Source: Rubripirellula lacrimiformis (GTDB taxonomy: Bacteria; Planctomycetota; Planctomycetia; Pirellulales; Pirellulaceae). From it: a DNA stretch of 64,000 nt. Both the position numbers and the translations under genes were made by a program. Shown piece by piece: positions 51,774-61,038 of the stretch (position 1 is the stretch's first letter; the number at the start of each line of letters is the position of its first letter). The stretch covers positions 4,588,001 through 4,652,000 of the forward strand of contig NZ_CP036525.1 of the NCBI RefSeq assembly GCF_007741535.1, read 5' to 3'. A model generated the notes under the pieces. The model was not told the origin of the DNA. It saw nothing but the letters and a program-made list of their open reading frames with translations, and searched no databases.

Positions 51774-52445
51774 TTAGCTGACGTGGGAATACACATGGAA
51801 TACGGCTGCCCCGTACTTGTAAGTTAGCGACTGCTCTAAGTAGTCATCGCCCGCCAGTAACTCGGGGAAGCGGAATTCGTCGATAATAAGACATAGGTCT
51901 CGCGGGTGATCCTTGAGAGACTGTCTTATCATCTCAAGAAATCGCTCTGTTACCGAACAGCCGAACGGTGAATACAGAAAGAAGACGGTTTCGCTTCCGT
52001 CCATCTGGTAGTCAAGGATGTTGGTGCAGACGACCTTAATCGAACCCGTCTTGGGCTTCGCTTCTTTGAAGTTCGCAACGTTTCGCTGTGCGATCTGACA
52101 CAAATCAGGTGAGATTTCTAAACCGACGACTTGGTCAAATCCCTGCTCCGCAGCGAGCAAAAGGATTCGGCCCTTGCCACATCCAACATCGACGAACACT
52201 CCATCGCGAGGGAGATTGACCTCCTCCATGATCTTGCGAAAGTACCTCGCGCGAGTCGGTTTGTATTTGTCGGCGTGCTGCTTGTCTTCTTGACTGATGT
52301 CCAGGTCGTCGATGGCGACCTCGGATCGAGTGTCAAGTTGATAGCGTTTATCGAACACGTAGTCGTCGTAGACACTCAAAGCACTTTGAAGAGTGCTTGT
52401 CGGTCGCGTTGAGAGAACTCGTTTCATAAAATCAGTCGTGGGCAT
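51774..52445 (-). CDS. Class I SAM-dependent methyltransferase
   Basis: 223 residues. Motif I is GVFVDVGCGKGRILLLAAEQ, followed by VVGLEISPDLCQIAQRNVAN and a later VFFLYSPFGCSVTERFLEMI. The N-terminus has a YDDYVFDKRYQLDTRSEV leader. Substrate unknown. It is out of place among metal genes, may read through from them, and could be a later insertion or a modifier of a metal-stress compound. Confidence 0.85.
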   Translation of the reverse strand: MPTTDFMKRVLSTRPTSTLQSALSVYDDYVFDKRYQLDTRSEVAIDDLDISQEDKQHADKYKPTRARYFRKIMEEVNLPRDGVFVDVGCGKGRILLLAAEQGFDQVVGLEISPDLCQIAQRNVANFKEAKPKTGSIKVVCTNILDYQMDGSETVFFLYSPFGCSVTERFLEMIRQSLKDHPRDLCLIIDEFRFPELLAGDDYLEQSLTYKYGAAVFHVYSHVS

Positions 52446-52478
52446 AGGTGCTTTCGTTGTCGAATTTATGGGTGCTCG

Positions 52479-52898
52479 TTACTTCACCTTCGCCAGGTAC
52501 TTCTCGGGGTCGGCGAGCAGTTTGTCTTTGCAGCCGTCGCAGCAAATCCACACCGACTTGCCGTTCACGTCGACTTTTTCGGGTGCTCCCATCGTTCCCA
52601 GCATCTCGCCGCTGACGGGGCACATGTGTTGGGCCATGGCGGACTTGTGATCTTCCGGAGAGAGCTCTTTCAGGCCCGCCATCATCTTGGTCATCGGCGA
52701 ATCGGAATCGGCGCTGGCGTGGTCGCCGTGATCGTGATCGGCGTGGTCGCCATGGTCATGGTCGACGTGGACCTCGGCCGTGTCGCTGGCGGGAGTCGCG
52801 GGTGGCGTCACAGGATCGGATTCCGGCGAGTTGCAGCCGTAGATGCCGAGAATGAGCAGCCCGCCGAGTAGAAACGGGATGAATTTCGTGAGTCGCAT
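52479..52898 (-). CDS. His-rich lipoprotein with CPV/CCxGC metal-binding unit
   Basis: 139 residues from the ATG at 52898. Lipoprotein signal: RLTKFIPFLLGGLLILGIYGC with a lipobox ending in GC. The mature part has a His/Asp-rich linker (HVDHDHGDHADHDHGDHA) and one unit (MCPVSGEMLGTMGAPEKV ... VWICCDGCKDKLLADPEKYL) nearly the same as those at 50832. It is probably anchored in a membrane and binds metal by the His linker and the cysteine unit. Confidence 0.85.
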   Translation of the reverse strand: MRLTKFIPFLLGGLLILGIYGCNSPESDPVTPPATPASDTAEVHVDHDHGDHADHDHGDHASADSDSPMTKMMAGLKELSPEDHKSAMAQHMCPVSGEMLGTMGAPEKVDVNGKSVWICCDGCKDKLLADPEKYLAKVK

Positions 52899-53084
52899 GG
52901 GGTTTTCCCTTCGCGGATGAGGAGGGCGATTTCTTCGGTTGACGTGCATTTGGATACATGGGCGGTCGCTTTCTTCACGCGGCGCGACAAGAATTCTTCT
53001 AATTGGCCTAAATGCGTGAAGAAACGCCGACTTCGGGCATCAAAAACACATCAGCAGAAGCGTCTCACAGAGAATGAGTGGGTT

Positions 53085-54002
53085 ATGTCAACCAACGATT
53101 GCAAAACGGTGCAGCCATATCTGTCGGCTTATCACGACGGCGAGCTTGCGGCTGGACAATCGGCAAAGGTGGCGAAACACGTTGAGTCATGCGAATCGTG
53201 TGCGGCAGAGCTGAGTTCGTTCAGGTCACTCGGGTCGGATTTCGCTCAAACGCCCATCCCAGCAAAGCCGTCTGATTTGTGGCAGCGGATTGAGTGTGAA
53301 CTTCCGACGGCCGCTGAGCCGGTGACACTGTCGCGACGGTTTAGCGTTTGGGTTCGCGAGTCGCCGTATGGTGCAGGGCTGGTGTCGATGGCGGCGTCCG
53401 TTTTGGTTCTGTTGGGTGCAGGGCTGTGGTACGGCGGCGGCAACAATCACAACATGGCCGGCGGTGGTGCGATGGCGATGCACGGCAGCGACGGGCATTC
53501 GCACGATGGCGAAGAAGCGATGTCGGCCGAACACATGGCCGAGTTCGCTGGCGTGATGGACGACTATTTGCAGAAATTGCCCAGCGATCCAGACGGAGCG
53601 GAACAGATGCTGCTTACCAAGTACGACGGTGAAAAAGTCGACGCGGACGGAGCCGTAAAGCTGGTCGGCTATCGCCCGATCGTCTCGAATGGATTGCCCG
53701 AGGGCTATTCGTTGGCGTCGACCAGCGTGTTGAAGATGCCTTGCTGCACTTGTGTGAAGGCAGTTTGCAAACGAAGCGACGGGTCGACGCTGGTTCTGTT
53801 TGAACACGACGACGAAGAGACGGCTTGGTTTGGCGATCGCCGCCAGAGCATGGCAACGTGTGGCGACAAAGATTGCTGCCTCGTCGATCTCGATTCCAGC
53901 ATCGCGGCAACTTGGAAGCAAGGCACTCGAAGCGTCACAGCCGTTGGCGTTCGCGACCAAGAGGAAGTGGCGAAGCTGGTGACCTGGTTGGACAAATCCT
54001 AA
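53085..54002 (+). CDS. Zinc-finger anti-sigma-like membrane protein with metal-rich parts
   Basis: 305 residues from the ATG at 53085. Zinc-finger anti-sigma N-terminus: YLSAYHDGELAAGQSAKVAK, then HVESCESCAAELSSF (H-x3-C-x2-C). One membrane helix (GAGLVSMAASVLVLLGAGLW) follows and then a His/Met-rich stretch (HNMAGGGAMAMHGSDGHSHD). The C-terminal domain has MPCCTCVKAVCKRSDGS and MATCGDKDCCLVDLD, cysteine patterns suited to copper or silver. No ECF sigma gene lies next to it, so its partner must be elsewhere. It probably links periplasmic metal level to gene expression. It opens the + strand efflux operon; the adaptor follows nine bases later. Confidence 0.85.
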   Translation: MSTNDCKTVQPYLSAYHDGELAAGQSAKVAKHVESCESCAAELSSFRSLGSDFAQTPIPAKPSDLWQRIECELPTAAEPVTLSRRFSVWVRESPYGAGLVSMAASVLVLLGAGLWYGGGNNHNMAGGGAMAMHGSDGHSHDGEEAMSAEHMAEFAGVMDDYLQKLPSDPDGAEQMLLTKYDGEKVDADGAVKLVGYRPIVSNGLPEGYSLASTSVLKMPCCTCVKAVCKRSDGSTLVLFEHDDEETAWFGDRRQSMATCGDKDCCLVDLDSSIAATWKQGTRSVTAVGVRDQEEVAKLVTWLDKS

Positions 54003-54011
54003 AGCGAACTC

Positions 54012-56339
54012 ATGAACGAATTCTTCAAACAACACCGCGGGAAACTCTGGATTGCACAAGCGGCGGCGTTTGTGCTGCTTGGTGTCTTCGTCGCTTCTTG
54101 GTTTGGCGGCGGCTCGGATGAGCCGAAAGTGTCCGCGAGTTCCGCTACGTCGAATTCGGAGGCAATGCAAAGTAAGCCGTCGATTTGGACTTGCTCGATG
54201 CACCCTCAAATACGTCGCGACGGTCCAGGCAGTTGCCCGATCTGCGGGATGGACTTGGTTCCGGTCAGAGAATCGGCCGACGGTGTTCGTACTGTTTCGA
54301 TCAGCTCCGAGATCAAGAGCTTGATGAATGTGCAAGTCAGTCCCGTGCGTCGGCAATACGTTACGGCCGAAGTTCGCATGGTGGGCAAGATCGAGTATGA
54401 CGAAACGCGACTCGCTCATATCACCGCTTGGGTGCCTGGACGACTGGAACGCATGTTCGTTGACTTTACGGGCGTCGAAGTCAATAAGGGCGATCACATG
54501 GTGCAAATCTACAGCGAGTCACTCTACACCGCACAAGAAGAACTGCTTGCGGTGACCAAGCGTGATCGGCCGCCGAGTTCCTCACGCTTCATCGAACCGC
54601 TCGATCTTGCCGAGTCTGCTCGTGAGAAACTTCGATTGCTTGGTTTGACGACGGAGCAGATTCAAACGATCGAACAACGCGGCAAGTCCTCCGAAACGGT
54701 CACGATCTACTCGCCCGCTGGCGGCGTGGTGGTTGCGAAGAACAAGCAAGAAGGCGACCGCGTTCAAACAGGCGACCGCATCTACACTGTTGCCGACTTG
54801 AATCACTTGTGGGTTCAAATGGATGCTTACGAATCGGACCTTGCTTGGTTGCGATACGGGCAAGACGTCGAGTTCACGACGGAAGCGTATCCAGGCGAAG
54901 TGTTCCGCGGCCGAATCGCGTTCATTGACCCGGTGCTGAACGAAGACACTCGAACAGTGAAAGTGCGAGTCAACGTGCCGAACGAGGATCGTCGCTTGAA
55001 ACCGGAAATGTTCGTGCGAGCGATCGTGCAGAGCGACATCGCGGCAGGTGGCCGAGTGCTGAATGCTTCGCTGGCGGGAAAGTGGATCAGCCCGATGCAC
55101 CCGGAAATCATAAAAGACCAACCGGGCGATTGTGACATTTGCGGCATGCCGTTGGTGCGAGCGGAATCGCTTGGCTATGTCACAGCGGAGCCAACGAGTG
55201 CCGCAAAACCCTTGATCGTGCCGGTGAAGGCTGTGTTGCTGACGGGAACGCGAGCGATTGTGTACGTCCAGATTCCCGACGCTGACAAGCCGACTTATGA
55301 AGGTCGCGAGATTGTGATCGGTCCGCGAGCAGGTGATTTCTATCTGGTGAAGGCTGGTCTCAATGAAGGCGACCTCGTTGTGACCAACGGAAACTTCAAG
55401 CTCGACAGTGCACTGCAGATTTCCGCGAAGCCTTCGATGATGACACCTCAAGGTGGTGGCGGCGGTGGGCACAACCACGGCGGCATGGAAATGCCAAAGG
55501 CGGACGAAGGTGTCACGATGAACGCGAGTCCGATGAAGTTGCTGCCAGCGGTGCGTGATTCGATGCAGGGCATTGTTGAGCAATACAAAACGATTCAGGA
55601 AAAGGTCGAAGCAGCAAATCTCGCAGAGATTCGCGCCGGCTACGACCGACTGGGGAAAGCCGTCGAGGCGGTGCCGGCGGACTTGATCGGTCCTCCGATG
55701 CGACCGCAGTGGTTCGAGGTCGCGATGTTATTGCGGAACGATGTCACCGAAGGCCGTGAGATAAATTCCATGCGTGAAGCCGATCGGGTGTTCACGTTGA
55801 CTCGCCAGCACGTCGATCAAATGAAGGCTCAGTTCCCGTTGCCGATGTCTCACGACGAAATGCAGATGCCAGCGATGGCGAACATGGATGCTCCGCCTGA
55901 AGTCGTTGAGCAACTCAGTGGCTTTGTCACTCCCTACTTGCAACTTAGTCAAGCACTCGCGACAGACGATCTGGAAGCCGCGAAACGAGCGGTCGAGCCG
56001 TTGCATCAGCGATTGGCGGGCTTGCTGCCGATCGTCTCCGAAGCCAAAGCGGTCGAAGTGTGGAGCAAAGAGAAACGCGACTTGTCCGAGATCGTTGCAA
56101 GATTGCAGGAGGCGAACAATCTCGCCGCTTTGCGTAGCGGGTTCGCTTTACTGTCCGAGCAGATGTTGAGTCTCGAGCGAATGTTCGGACTGCCGACCGA
56201 CCAATCACTTTACGAGCTTCATTGTCCGATGGCCTTCGAGGGTCGCGGTGCGTCGTGGCTTCAATCCGACGACGCGGTTCGCAATCCGTACTACGGCGGG
56301 TCGATGCTGAAGTGTGCCGACAAAGTCGAAAAGCTGTAG
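54012..56339 (+). CDS. cusB: RND efflux adaptor (CusB-like) with two heavy-metal-binding motifs
   Basis: 775 residues. One N-terminal membrane segment (IAQAAAFVLLGVFVASWF), then a heavy-metal-binding HMBD unit (SMHPQIRRDGPGSCPICGMD). The adaptor core follows, with RTVSISSEIKSLMNVQVSPV, VPGRLERMFVDFTGVEVNKG, hairpin and barrel strands (GGVVVAKNKQEGDRVQTGDR) and FRGRIAFIDPVLNEDTRTVK. A second HMBD-like unit (SPMHPEIIKDQPGDCDICGM) sits inside the membrane-proximal part, and a C-terminal helical DUF3347-like domain ends it. It links the inner-membrane pump to an outer-membrane channel; no channel gene is visible here. It overlaps no other gene but is tightly spaced with both neighbours. Confidence 0.92.
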   Translation: MNEFFKQHRGKLWIAQAAAFVLLGVFVASWFGGGSDEPKVSASSATSNSEAMQSKPSIWTCSMHPQIRRDGPGSCPICGMDLVPVRESADGVRTVSISSEIKSLMNVQVSPVRRQYVTAEVRMVGKIEYDETRLAHITAWVPGRLERMFVDFTGVEVNKGDHMVQIYSESLYTAQEELLAVTKRDRPPSSSRFIEPLDLAESAREKLRLLGLTTEQIQTIEQRGKSSETVTIYSPAGGVVVAKNKQEGDRVQTGDRIYTVADLNHLWVQMDAYESDLAWLRYGQDVEFTTEAYPGEVFRGRIAFIDPVLNEDTRTVKVRVNVPNEDRRLKPEMFVRAIVQSDIAAGGRVLNASLAGKWISPMHPEIIKDQPGDCDICGMPLVRAESLGYVTAEPTSAAKPLIVPVKAVLLTGTRAIVYVQIPDADKPTYEGREIVIGPRAGDFYLVKAGLNEGDLVVTNGNFKLDSALQISAKPSMMTPQGGGGGGHNHGGMEMPKADEGVTMNASPMKLLPAVRDSMQGIVEQYKTIQEKVEAANLAEIRAGYDRLGKAVEAVPADLIGPPMRPQWFEVAMLLRNDVTEGREINSMREADRVFTLTRQHVDQMKAQFPLPMSHDEMQMPAMANMDAPPEVVEQLSGFVTPYLQLSQALATDDLEAAKRAVEPLHQRLAGLLPIVSEAKAVEVWSKEKRDLSEIVARLQEANNLAALRSGFALLSEQMLSLERMFGLPTDQSLYELHCPMAFEGRGASWLQSDDAVRNPYYGGSMLKCADKVEKL

Positions 56340-56354
56340 GCCAAACAACGCAAC

Positions 56355-59300
56355 ATGACTAACAACGATGATTCAATTGAAACTGCTAAACGCTCCATCC
56401 TTGGTCGGCTGATTTGGTTCTGCCTAACCAACAAGCTGGTTGTGTTGCTGTTGGTCCTCGCGACGCTCACTTGGGGCGTCATGGTCGCTCCGTTCGATTG
56501 GAGCGTTGGCGATCTTCCCCGCGATCCGGTTCCCGTCGATGCGATTCCAGACATCGGCGAAAACCAGCAAATTGTGTTCACGCAATGGATGGGCCGCAGC
56601 CCGCAAGACGTCGAGGACCAGATCGGTTATCCGTTGACGGTCGCGTTGCTGGGCATCCCCGAGGTCAAGACGATCCGCAGCTACTCGATGTTCGGCTTTT
56701 CGTCGATCTACATCATCTTCGGCGAAGACGCTGACTTTTATTGGTCGCGAACTCGTGTGCTGGAAAAGCTGAACAGTCTTCCAGCCGGCACGTTGCCCGA
56801 TAGTGTGCAACCGACGCTCGGACCGGACGCCACGGCACTTGGGCAGATCTTTCTCTACACGCTCGAAGGCCGCGATCCCGATGGCAATCCGACCGGCGGT
56901 TGGGATTTGCGTGAGTTGCGAACGATCCAGGATTACTACGTTCGCTATTCGTTGACGTCGGCTGAAGGCATCAGCGAAGTGGCGTCGATTGGCGGCTTCG
57001 TTCAGGAGTACCAAATTGACGTCGATCCCGATGCGATGCGGGCCGCCGGCGTTACGTTGGCAGGCGTGTTCGAGTCGATTCGCATGACGAATGTGGACGT
57101 GGGTGCTCGAACGATCGAGCTAAACAAAGCTGAATACGTGATCCGCGGTCTTGGCTTCATCGAGAATATAGAAGACATCGAAAAGACGGTCGTGAAGGTA
57201 ACGGACAATGTTCCGATCACAGTCGCCGACGTGGCGAACGTGTCGCTCGGGCCGGCACTTCGGCGTGGTGCGTTGGACAAGGCCGGCGCGGAAGCCGTCG
57301 GCGGTGTCGCAGTGGTGCGTTACGGGTACAACCCGCTGGCGGCAATTAAGAACATCAAACAACGAATCCAAGAGGTATCGCCCGGCCTGCCGACGAAGGT
57401 GTTGGTCGACTACCAGAAAACGACCGCCGACGAAGTTGACCTGTACGCGGAACGCAACGGTCTTGAATCCATCACCGGAGCAACGACCAGCAGCGACGCT
57501 TGGGTGAAGCATCTTCGCGGCATGTCGCAGGACAAATGGCCCGCGTGGATCACAACCAGCCAAGTTGCTGTCGTGCCGTTCTACGATCGCACCGGATTGA
57601 TCTACGAAACGCTTGGAACGCTGAACACGGCGCTCGTCGAAGAAATCTTGGTCACCATCATCGTGATCTTGGTGATGGTTGTTCACTTGCGTAGTTCGTT
57701 TCTGATCAGTGCGCTGCTGCCGCTCGCCGTGCTGATGTGCTTCATCGCGATGAAAACATTCGGGGTCGATGCCAACATCGTTGCACTGTCGGGCATCGCG
57801 ATCGCGATCGGCACGATGGTCGACATGGGGATCATCCTCACAGAGAACATTCTCAAATACTTGGATGAGGCTGCGCCAGAAGATGACAAGCTGACGGTGA
57901 TTTTCAAAGCGGCTCACGAAGTCGCCGGTGCGGTACTGACAGCCGTGACGACGACCGTTGTCAGCTTCTTGCCCGTTTTCACGATGATTGGTGCGGAAGG
58001 GAAACTGTTTCGTCCGTTGGCGTTCACCAAGACGTTTGCATTAGCCGCGTCAGTGATTGTCGCGTTGACCATCATTCCGCCGGCGGCTCATATCTTGATG
58101 GGCGGCCGAATCGAATCAAAGAGCCTGCGCAGGGGAGCTTGGTTTGCGCTGCTGATCCTCGGCATTGCTGCGTCGATGCTGTTGACTTGGTGGGTGGGAG
58201 CAATCTTGATCGGATTGTCCGCCTACAAGTTGTGGGAAGAACGCATCCCCGAACGGTTCCAGCGATATGGACCTTACGGGGCCAGTGCCGTTGCCGCGTT
58301 GGTCGTGGGTGTGCTGCTGACGCAGGAGTGGTTGCCACTTGGTCCGCAGAAAGGCTTGCTGCTGAACCTGCTTTTCGTGGGCGGCTTGATTGGCGGCATT
58401 CTCGGATTCTTCACGCTGTTCCAACGGTTTCTGTACGAACCGATCCTACGCTGGTGTTTGAATCACAAGCTCGCGTTCTTGACGCTGCCAACAGCGATCT
58501 TGCTTTTCGGTGGATCCGCGTGGCTCGGGTTCGACAAAGTGTTCGGCGTCGTACCCAAAACGCTATCGCTGATTGGCATTTCCGAAACATCCGTCAGAAA
58601 TTCGCGACCATGGCGAGCGGCAACGAACGTCCTGCCGGGACTGGGCAAAGAGTTCATGCCGCCGCTCGATGAAGGCTCGTTCCTCTACATGCCAACAACG
58701 ATGCCGCACGCTTCGATCGGCGAAGCGATGGATGTGTTGCAGTTGCAGAATCAATTGCTTGTTTCGATCCCCGAGGTCGAATCGGTGGTGGGCAAGATCG
58801 GCCGCGCCGACACACCACTCGATCCCGCTCCGGTGTCGATGATCGAGACCTACATCACCTACAAGTCCGAATACAAATCGGATGAAGACGGCCATCGGCT
58901 GAACTTCCGCTATGACGAGAAAGCCGGCGAGTTCGTCCGTGATGAATCGGGAATGCTGATTCCCGACTCCAATGGTCGTCCGTTCCGACAATGGCGTGAC
59001 GAAATTCAATCGCCCGACGACATTTGGCAAGAAATCACGGCGGCGGCCGACATTCCCGGCACCACTTCCGCCCCGAAACTGCAACCGATCGCCGCTCGGA
59101 TCGTGATGCTGCAAAGCGGTATGCGTGCTCCGATGGGAATGAAGGTCAAAGGCCCGGACCTGGAAACGATCGAGCGAGTTGCGTTGGAATTGGAATCGCT
59201 ACTGAAACAAGTTCCGACTGTCCAAGCATCCGCCGTAATCGCCGATCGCATCGTTGGAAAGCCGTACTTAGAAATCGACATCGACCGTGATGCGATCAAA

Positions 59301-60332
59301 CGATACGGGCTGCACATTCGCAGCGTTCAGGACGTGATCGAAGTCGCGATCGGAGGCCGACAGATCACGACGACCGTCGAAGGCCGCGAACGATTCCCCG
59401 TTCGAGTGCGATACGCTCGCGAGTTGCGAGACGACCTGGAATCGCTCGAACGAATCCTTGTCCCAACGCCTATGGGACCACAGATTCCGCTCGGGCAACT
59501 CGCCGACATCCGCTACACCCGCGGCCCACAGGTCATCAAGAGCGAGGACACGTTTTTGTTGGGTTACGTGTTGTTCGACAAGCTGCCCGGAGAGGCCGAA
59601 GTTGATGTCGTCGAAGACGCCCAAGCGTTCCTGCAATCCAAGATCGACTCGGGCGAGTTCACGCTCCCTGCCGGCGTGACCTACACGTTCGCGGGAAACT
59701 ACGAAAACCAAATTCGATCCCAGAAGACACTGTCGATCGTGTTGCCGCTGGCTCTCGGGATCATTTTCTTGATCCTGTATCTGCAATTTAAATCGGCCAT
59801 CACAACGTCGTTGGTCTTTAGCGGCATCCTGATCGCGTGGGCCGGTGGCTTCATCATGCTTTGGTTGTACGGCACCGACTGGTTCCTCGACTTCAGCCTG
59901 CTCGGCACCAACATGCGAGAACTGTTTCAGGTCAAGACAATCAACCTCAGCGTCGCGGTCTGGGTCGGGTTCCTTGCTCTGTTCGGCATCGCCAGCGACG
60001 ACGGTGTGATGATCGCATCGTACTTGGACGAGAGTTTTCGCAAGGACCACATCGAGAACGCCCAGCACGCACGCGAAGCCACGATCACCGCCGGCATGAG
60101 ACGCGTTCGTCCGTGCTTGATGACCACGGCAACCACGCTGCTCGCATTGATCCCGATCCTCACCTCCACCGGCCGAGGCAGCGACATCATGGTGCCAATG
60201 GCCATTCCCAGCTTCGGTGGCATGACCATCGAGATCATGACCATGCTGGTCGTGCCAGTGCTGTATTGCAGTGCGATGGAATGGAAGCTGCGACTCGGAA
60301 TTAAAGACGAACGGTTCGTAAAGGACGCTTAG
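56355..60332 (+). CDS. cusA: RND heavy-metal efflux permease (CusA-like), enlarged
   Basis: 1325 residues; CusA/CzcA proteins usually have about 1040-1060. Family features: DAIPDIGENQQIVFTQWMGR, PQDVEDQIGYPLTVALLGIP, SMFGFSSIYIIFGEDADFYW, the periplasmic GSFLYMPTTMPHASIGEAMD, MRAPMGMKVKGPDLE and GIASDDGVMIASYLDESFRK with the membrane acidic residues. Residues about 560-720 hold an extra region with additional membrane helices (AWFALLILGIAASMLLTWWV, YGASAVAALVVGVLLTQEWL, LLNLLFVGGLIGGILGFFTL). Start 15 bases after the adaptor stop. It should export a monovalent or divalent soft metal; Cu/Ag is most likely because of the Met-rich motif. Confidence 0.92.
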   Translation: MTNNDDSIETAKRSILGRLIWFCLTNKLVVLLLVLATLTWGVMVAPFDWSVGDLPRDPVPVDAIPDIGENQQIVFTQWMGRSPQDVEDQIGYPLTVALLGIPEVKTIRSYSMFGFSSIYIIFGEDADFYWSRTRVLEKLNSLPAGTLPDSVQPTLGPDATALGQIFLYTLEGRDPDGNPTGGWDLRELRTIQDYYVRYSLTSAEGISEVASIGGFVQEYQIDVDPDAMRAAGVTLAGVFESIRMTNVDVGARTIELNKAEYVIRGLGFIENIEDIEKTVVKVTDNVPITVADVANVSLGPALRRGALDKAGAEAVGGVAVVRYGYNPLAAIKNIKQRIQEVSPGLPTKVLVDYQKTTADEVDLYAERNGLESITGATTSSDAWVKHLRGMSQDKWPAWITTSQVAVVPFYDRTGLIYETLGTLNTALVEEILVTIIVILVMVVHLRSSFLISALLPLAVLMCFIAMKTFGVDANIVALSGIAIAIGTMVDMGIILTENILKYLDEAAPEDDKLTVIFKAAHEVAGAVLTAVTTTVVSFLPVFTMIGAEGKLFRPLAFTKTFALAASVIVALTIIPPAAHILMGGRIESKSLRRGAWFALLILGIAASMLLTWWVGAILIGLSAYKLWEERIPERFQRYGPYGASAVAALVVGVLLTQEWLPLGPQKGLLLNLLFVGGLIGGILGFFTLFQRFLYEPILRWCLNHKLAFLTLPTAILLFGGSAWLGFDKVFGVVPKTLSLIGISETSVRNSRPWRAATNVLPGLGKEFMPPLDEGSFLYMPTTMPHASIGEAMDVLQLQNQLLVSIPEVESVVGKIGRADTPLDPAPVSMIETYITYKSEYKSDEDGHRLNFRYDEKAGEFVRDESGMLIPDSNGRPFRQWRDEIQSPDDIWQEITAAADIPGTTSAPKLQPIAARIVMLQSGMRAPMGMKVKGPDLETIERVALELESLLKQVPTVQASAVIADRIVGKPYLEIDIDRDAIKRYGLHIRSVQDVIEVAIGGRQITTTVEGRERFPVRVRYARELRDDLESLERILVPTPMGPQIPLGQLADIRYTRGPQVIKSEDTFLLGYVLFDKLPGEAEVDVVEDAQAFLQSKIDSGEFTLPAGVTYTFAGNYENQIRSQKTLSIVLPLALGIIFLILYLQFKSAITTSLVFSGILIAWAGGFIMLWLYGTDWFLDFSLLGTNMRELFQVKTINLSVAVWVGFLALFGIASDDGVMIASYLDESFRKDHIENAQHAREATITAGMRRVRPCLMTTATTLLALIPILTSTGRGSDIMVPMAIPSFGGMTIEIMTMLVVPVLYCSAMEWKLRLGIKDERFVKDA

Positions 60333-60444
60333 ACACTTTTCATGCAAATTGTAGCCGTAGTCGAACTTACCTTGCCGCAAACGCTCTCCCAACCTATACT
60401 AATGCACTAGAGTTCTCTCAATCTACAGGTTGCCCATCCTTTTG

Positions 60445-60858
60445 ATGTTTCGTCTTCTGTTCATCTCGTTCATCACACTGCGTGTGATTGCATGCCCCGT
60501 ATTTTGTGCGGCGGGTGGGGATGTTGCGTCGGCAGCAGGAGTGGACCAAGTTGGTGGTTGTCACTGTGGACACGAACAATCGACTCCATGCGATGATAGT
60601 CAGTTGCCACCGGGAAATGCCCCGTGTGACAACCCTTGCCCCTGCGACACGGGCTGCGTTTGTCAGGTAACGCCGGAGTCGAATTCCCGCACTGCGTCGG
60701 CGGACTTCCTGCTGTTGTTAGATTGGACTCCGCTGTGTCTGGAAACGCTGGACCTGTCCAAACTGCTTGCCAAACGCTGCGAAGAACGACATCCGCAACG
60801 GTTTGATCTTCAAAGCGGGCGAGACGTGCGTCTCGTTTACGCCTCTCTATTGCTGTAG
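60445..60858 (+). CDS. Cys-rich secreted small protein
   Basis: 137 residues from the ATG at 60445 (a TTG five codons upstream is possible). Signal peptide MFRLLFISFITLRVIACPVF, then a strongly cysteine-rich stretch (GGCHCGHEQSTPCDD, CDNPCPCDTGCVCQ) and a C-terminal helical part. It is in the metal cluster between two RND systems and probably binds metal outside the cytoplasm. No family recognised; many planctomycete metal clusters hold such proteins. Confidence 0.65.
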   Translation: MFRLLFISFITLRVIACPVFCAAGGDVASAAGVDQVGGCHCGHEQSTPCDDSQLPPGNAPCDNPCPCDTGCVCQVTPESNSRTASADFLLLLDWTPLCLETLDLSKLLAKRCEERHPQRFDLQSGRDVRLVYASLLL

Positions 60859-61038
60859 GCCACTGCTGGCCCACGTTGGTTGACCCTCGAAATCGGTTTG
60901 TGATCGCGATTGCGCTCGACGCATGTTGCGACACCGCGTTCGAGTTCATTTCTGGTCGGCCTTTGCCCGTTGGTTGAGTGCTCGAATTGCATCTTTGCGG
61001 TTCGCGCTTGTCCCGTCCATCCCAGCAGGAGTTCTGCA

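Noticed and set aside
53226-54506. 426-codon minus-strand frame
   Set aside because: Antisense to the zinc-finger protein and RND adaptor, which have clear motifs; the frame is a coding shadow.
59268-60392. 374-codon minus-strand frame opposite the permease
   Set aside because: Glu/Asp/Gln/His-rich composition typical of an antisense frame; no motif.
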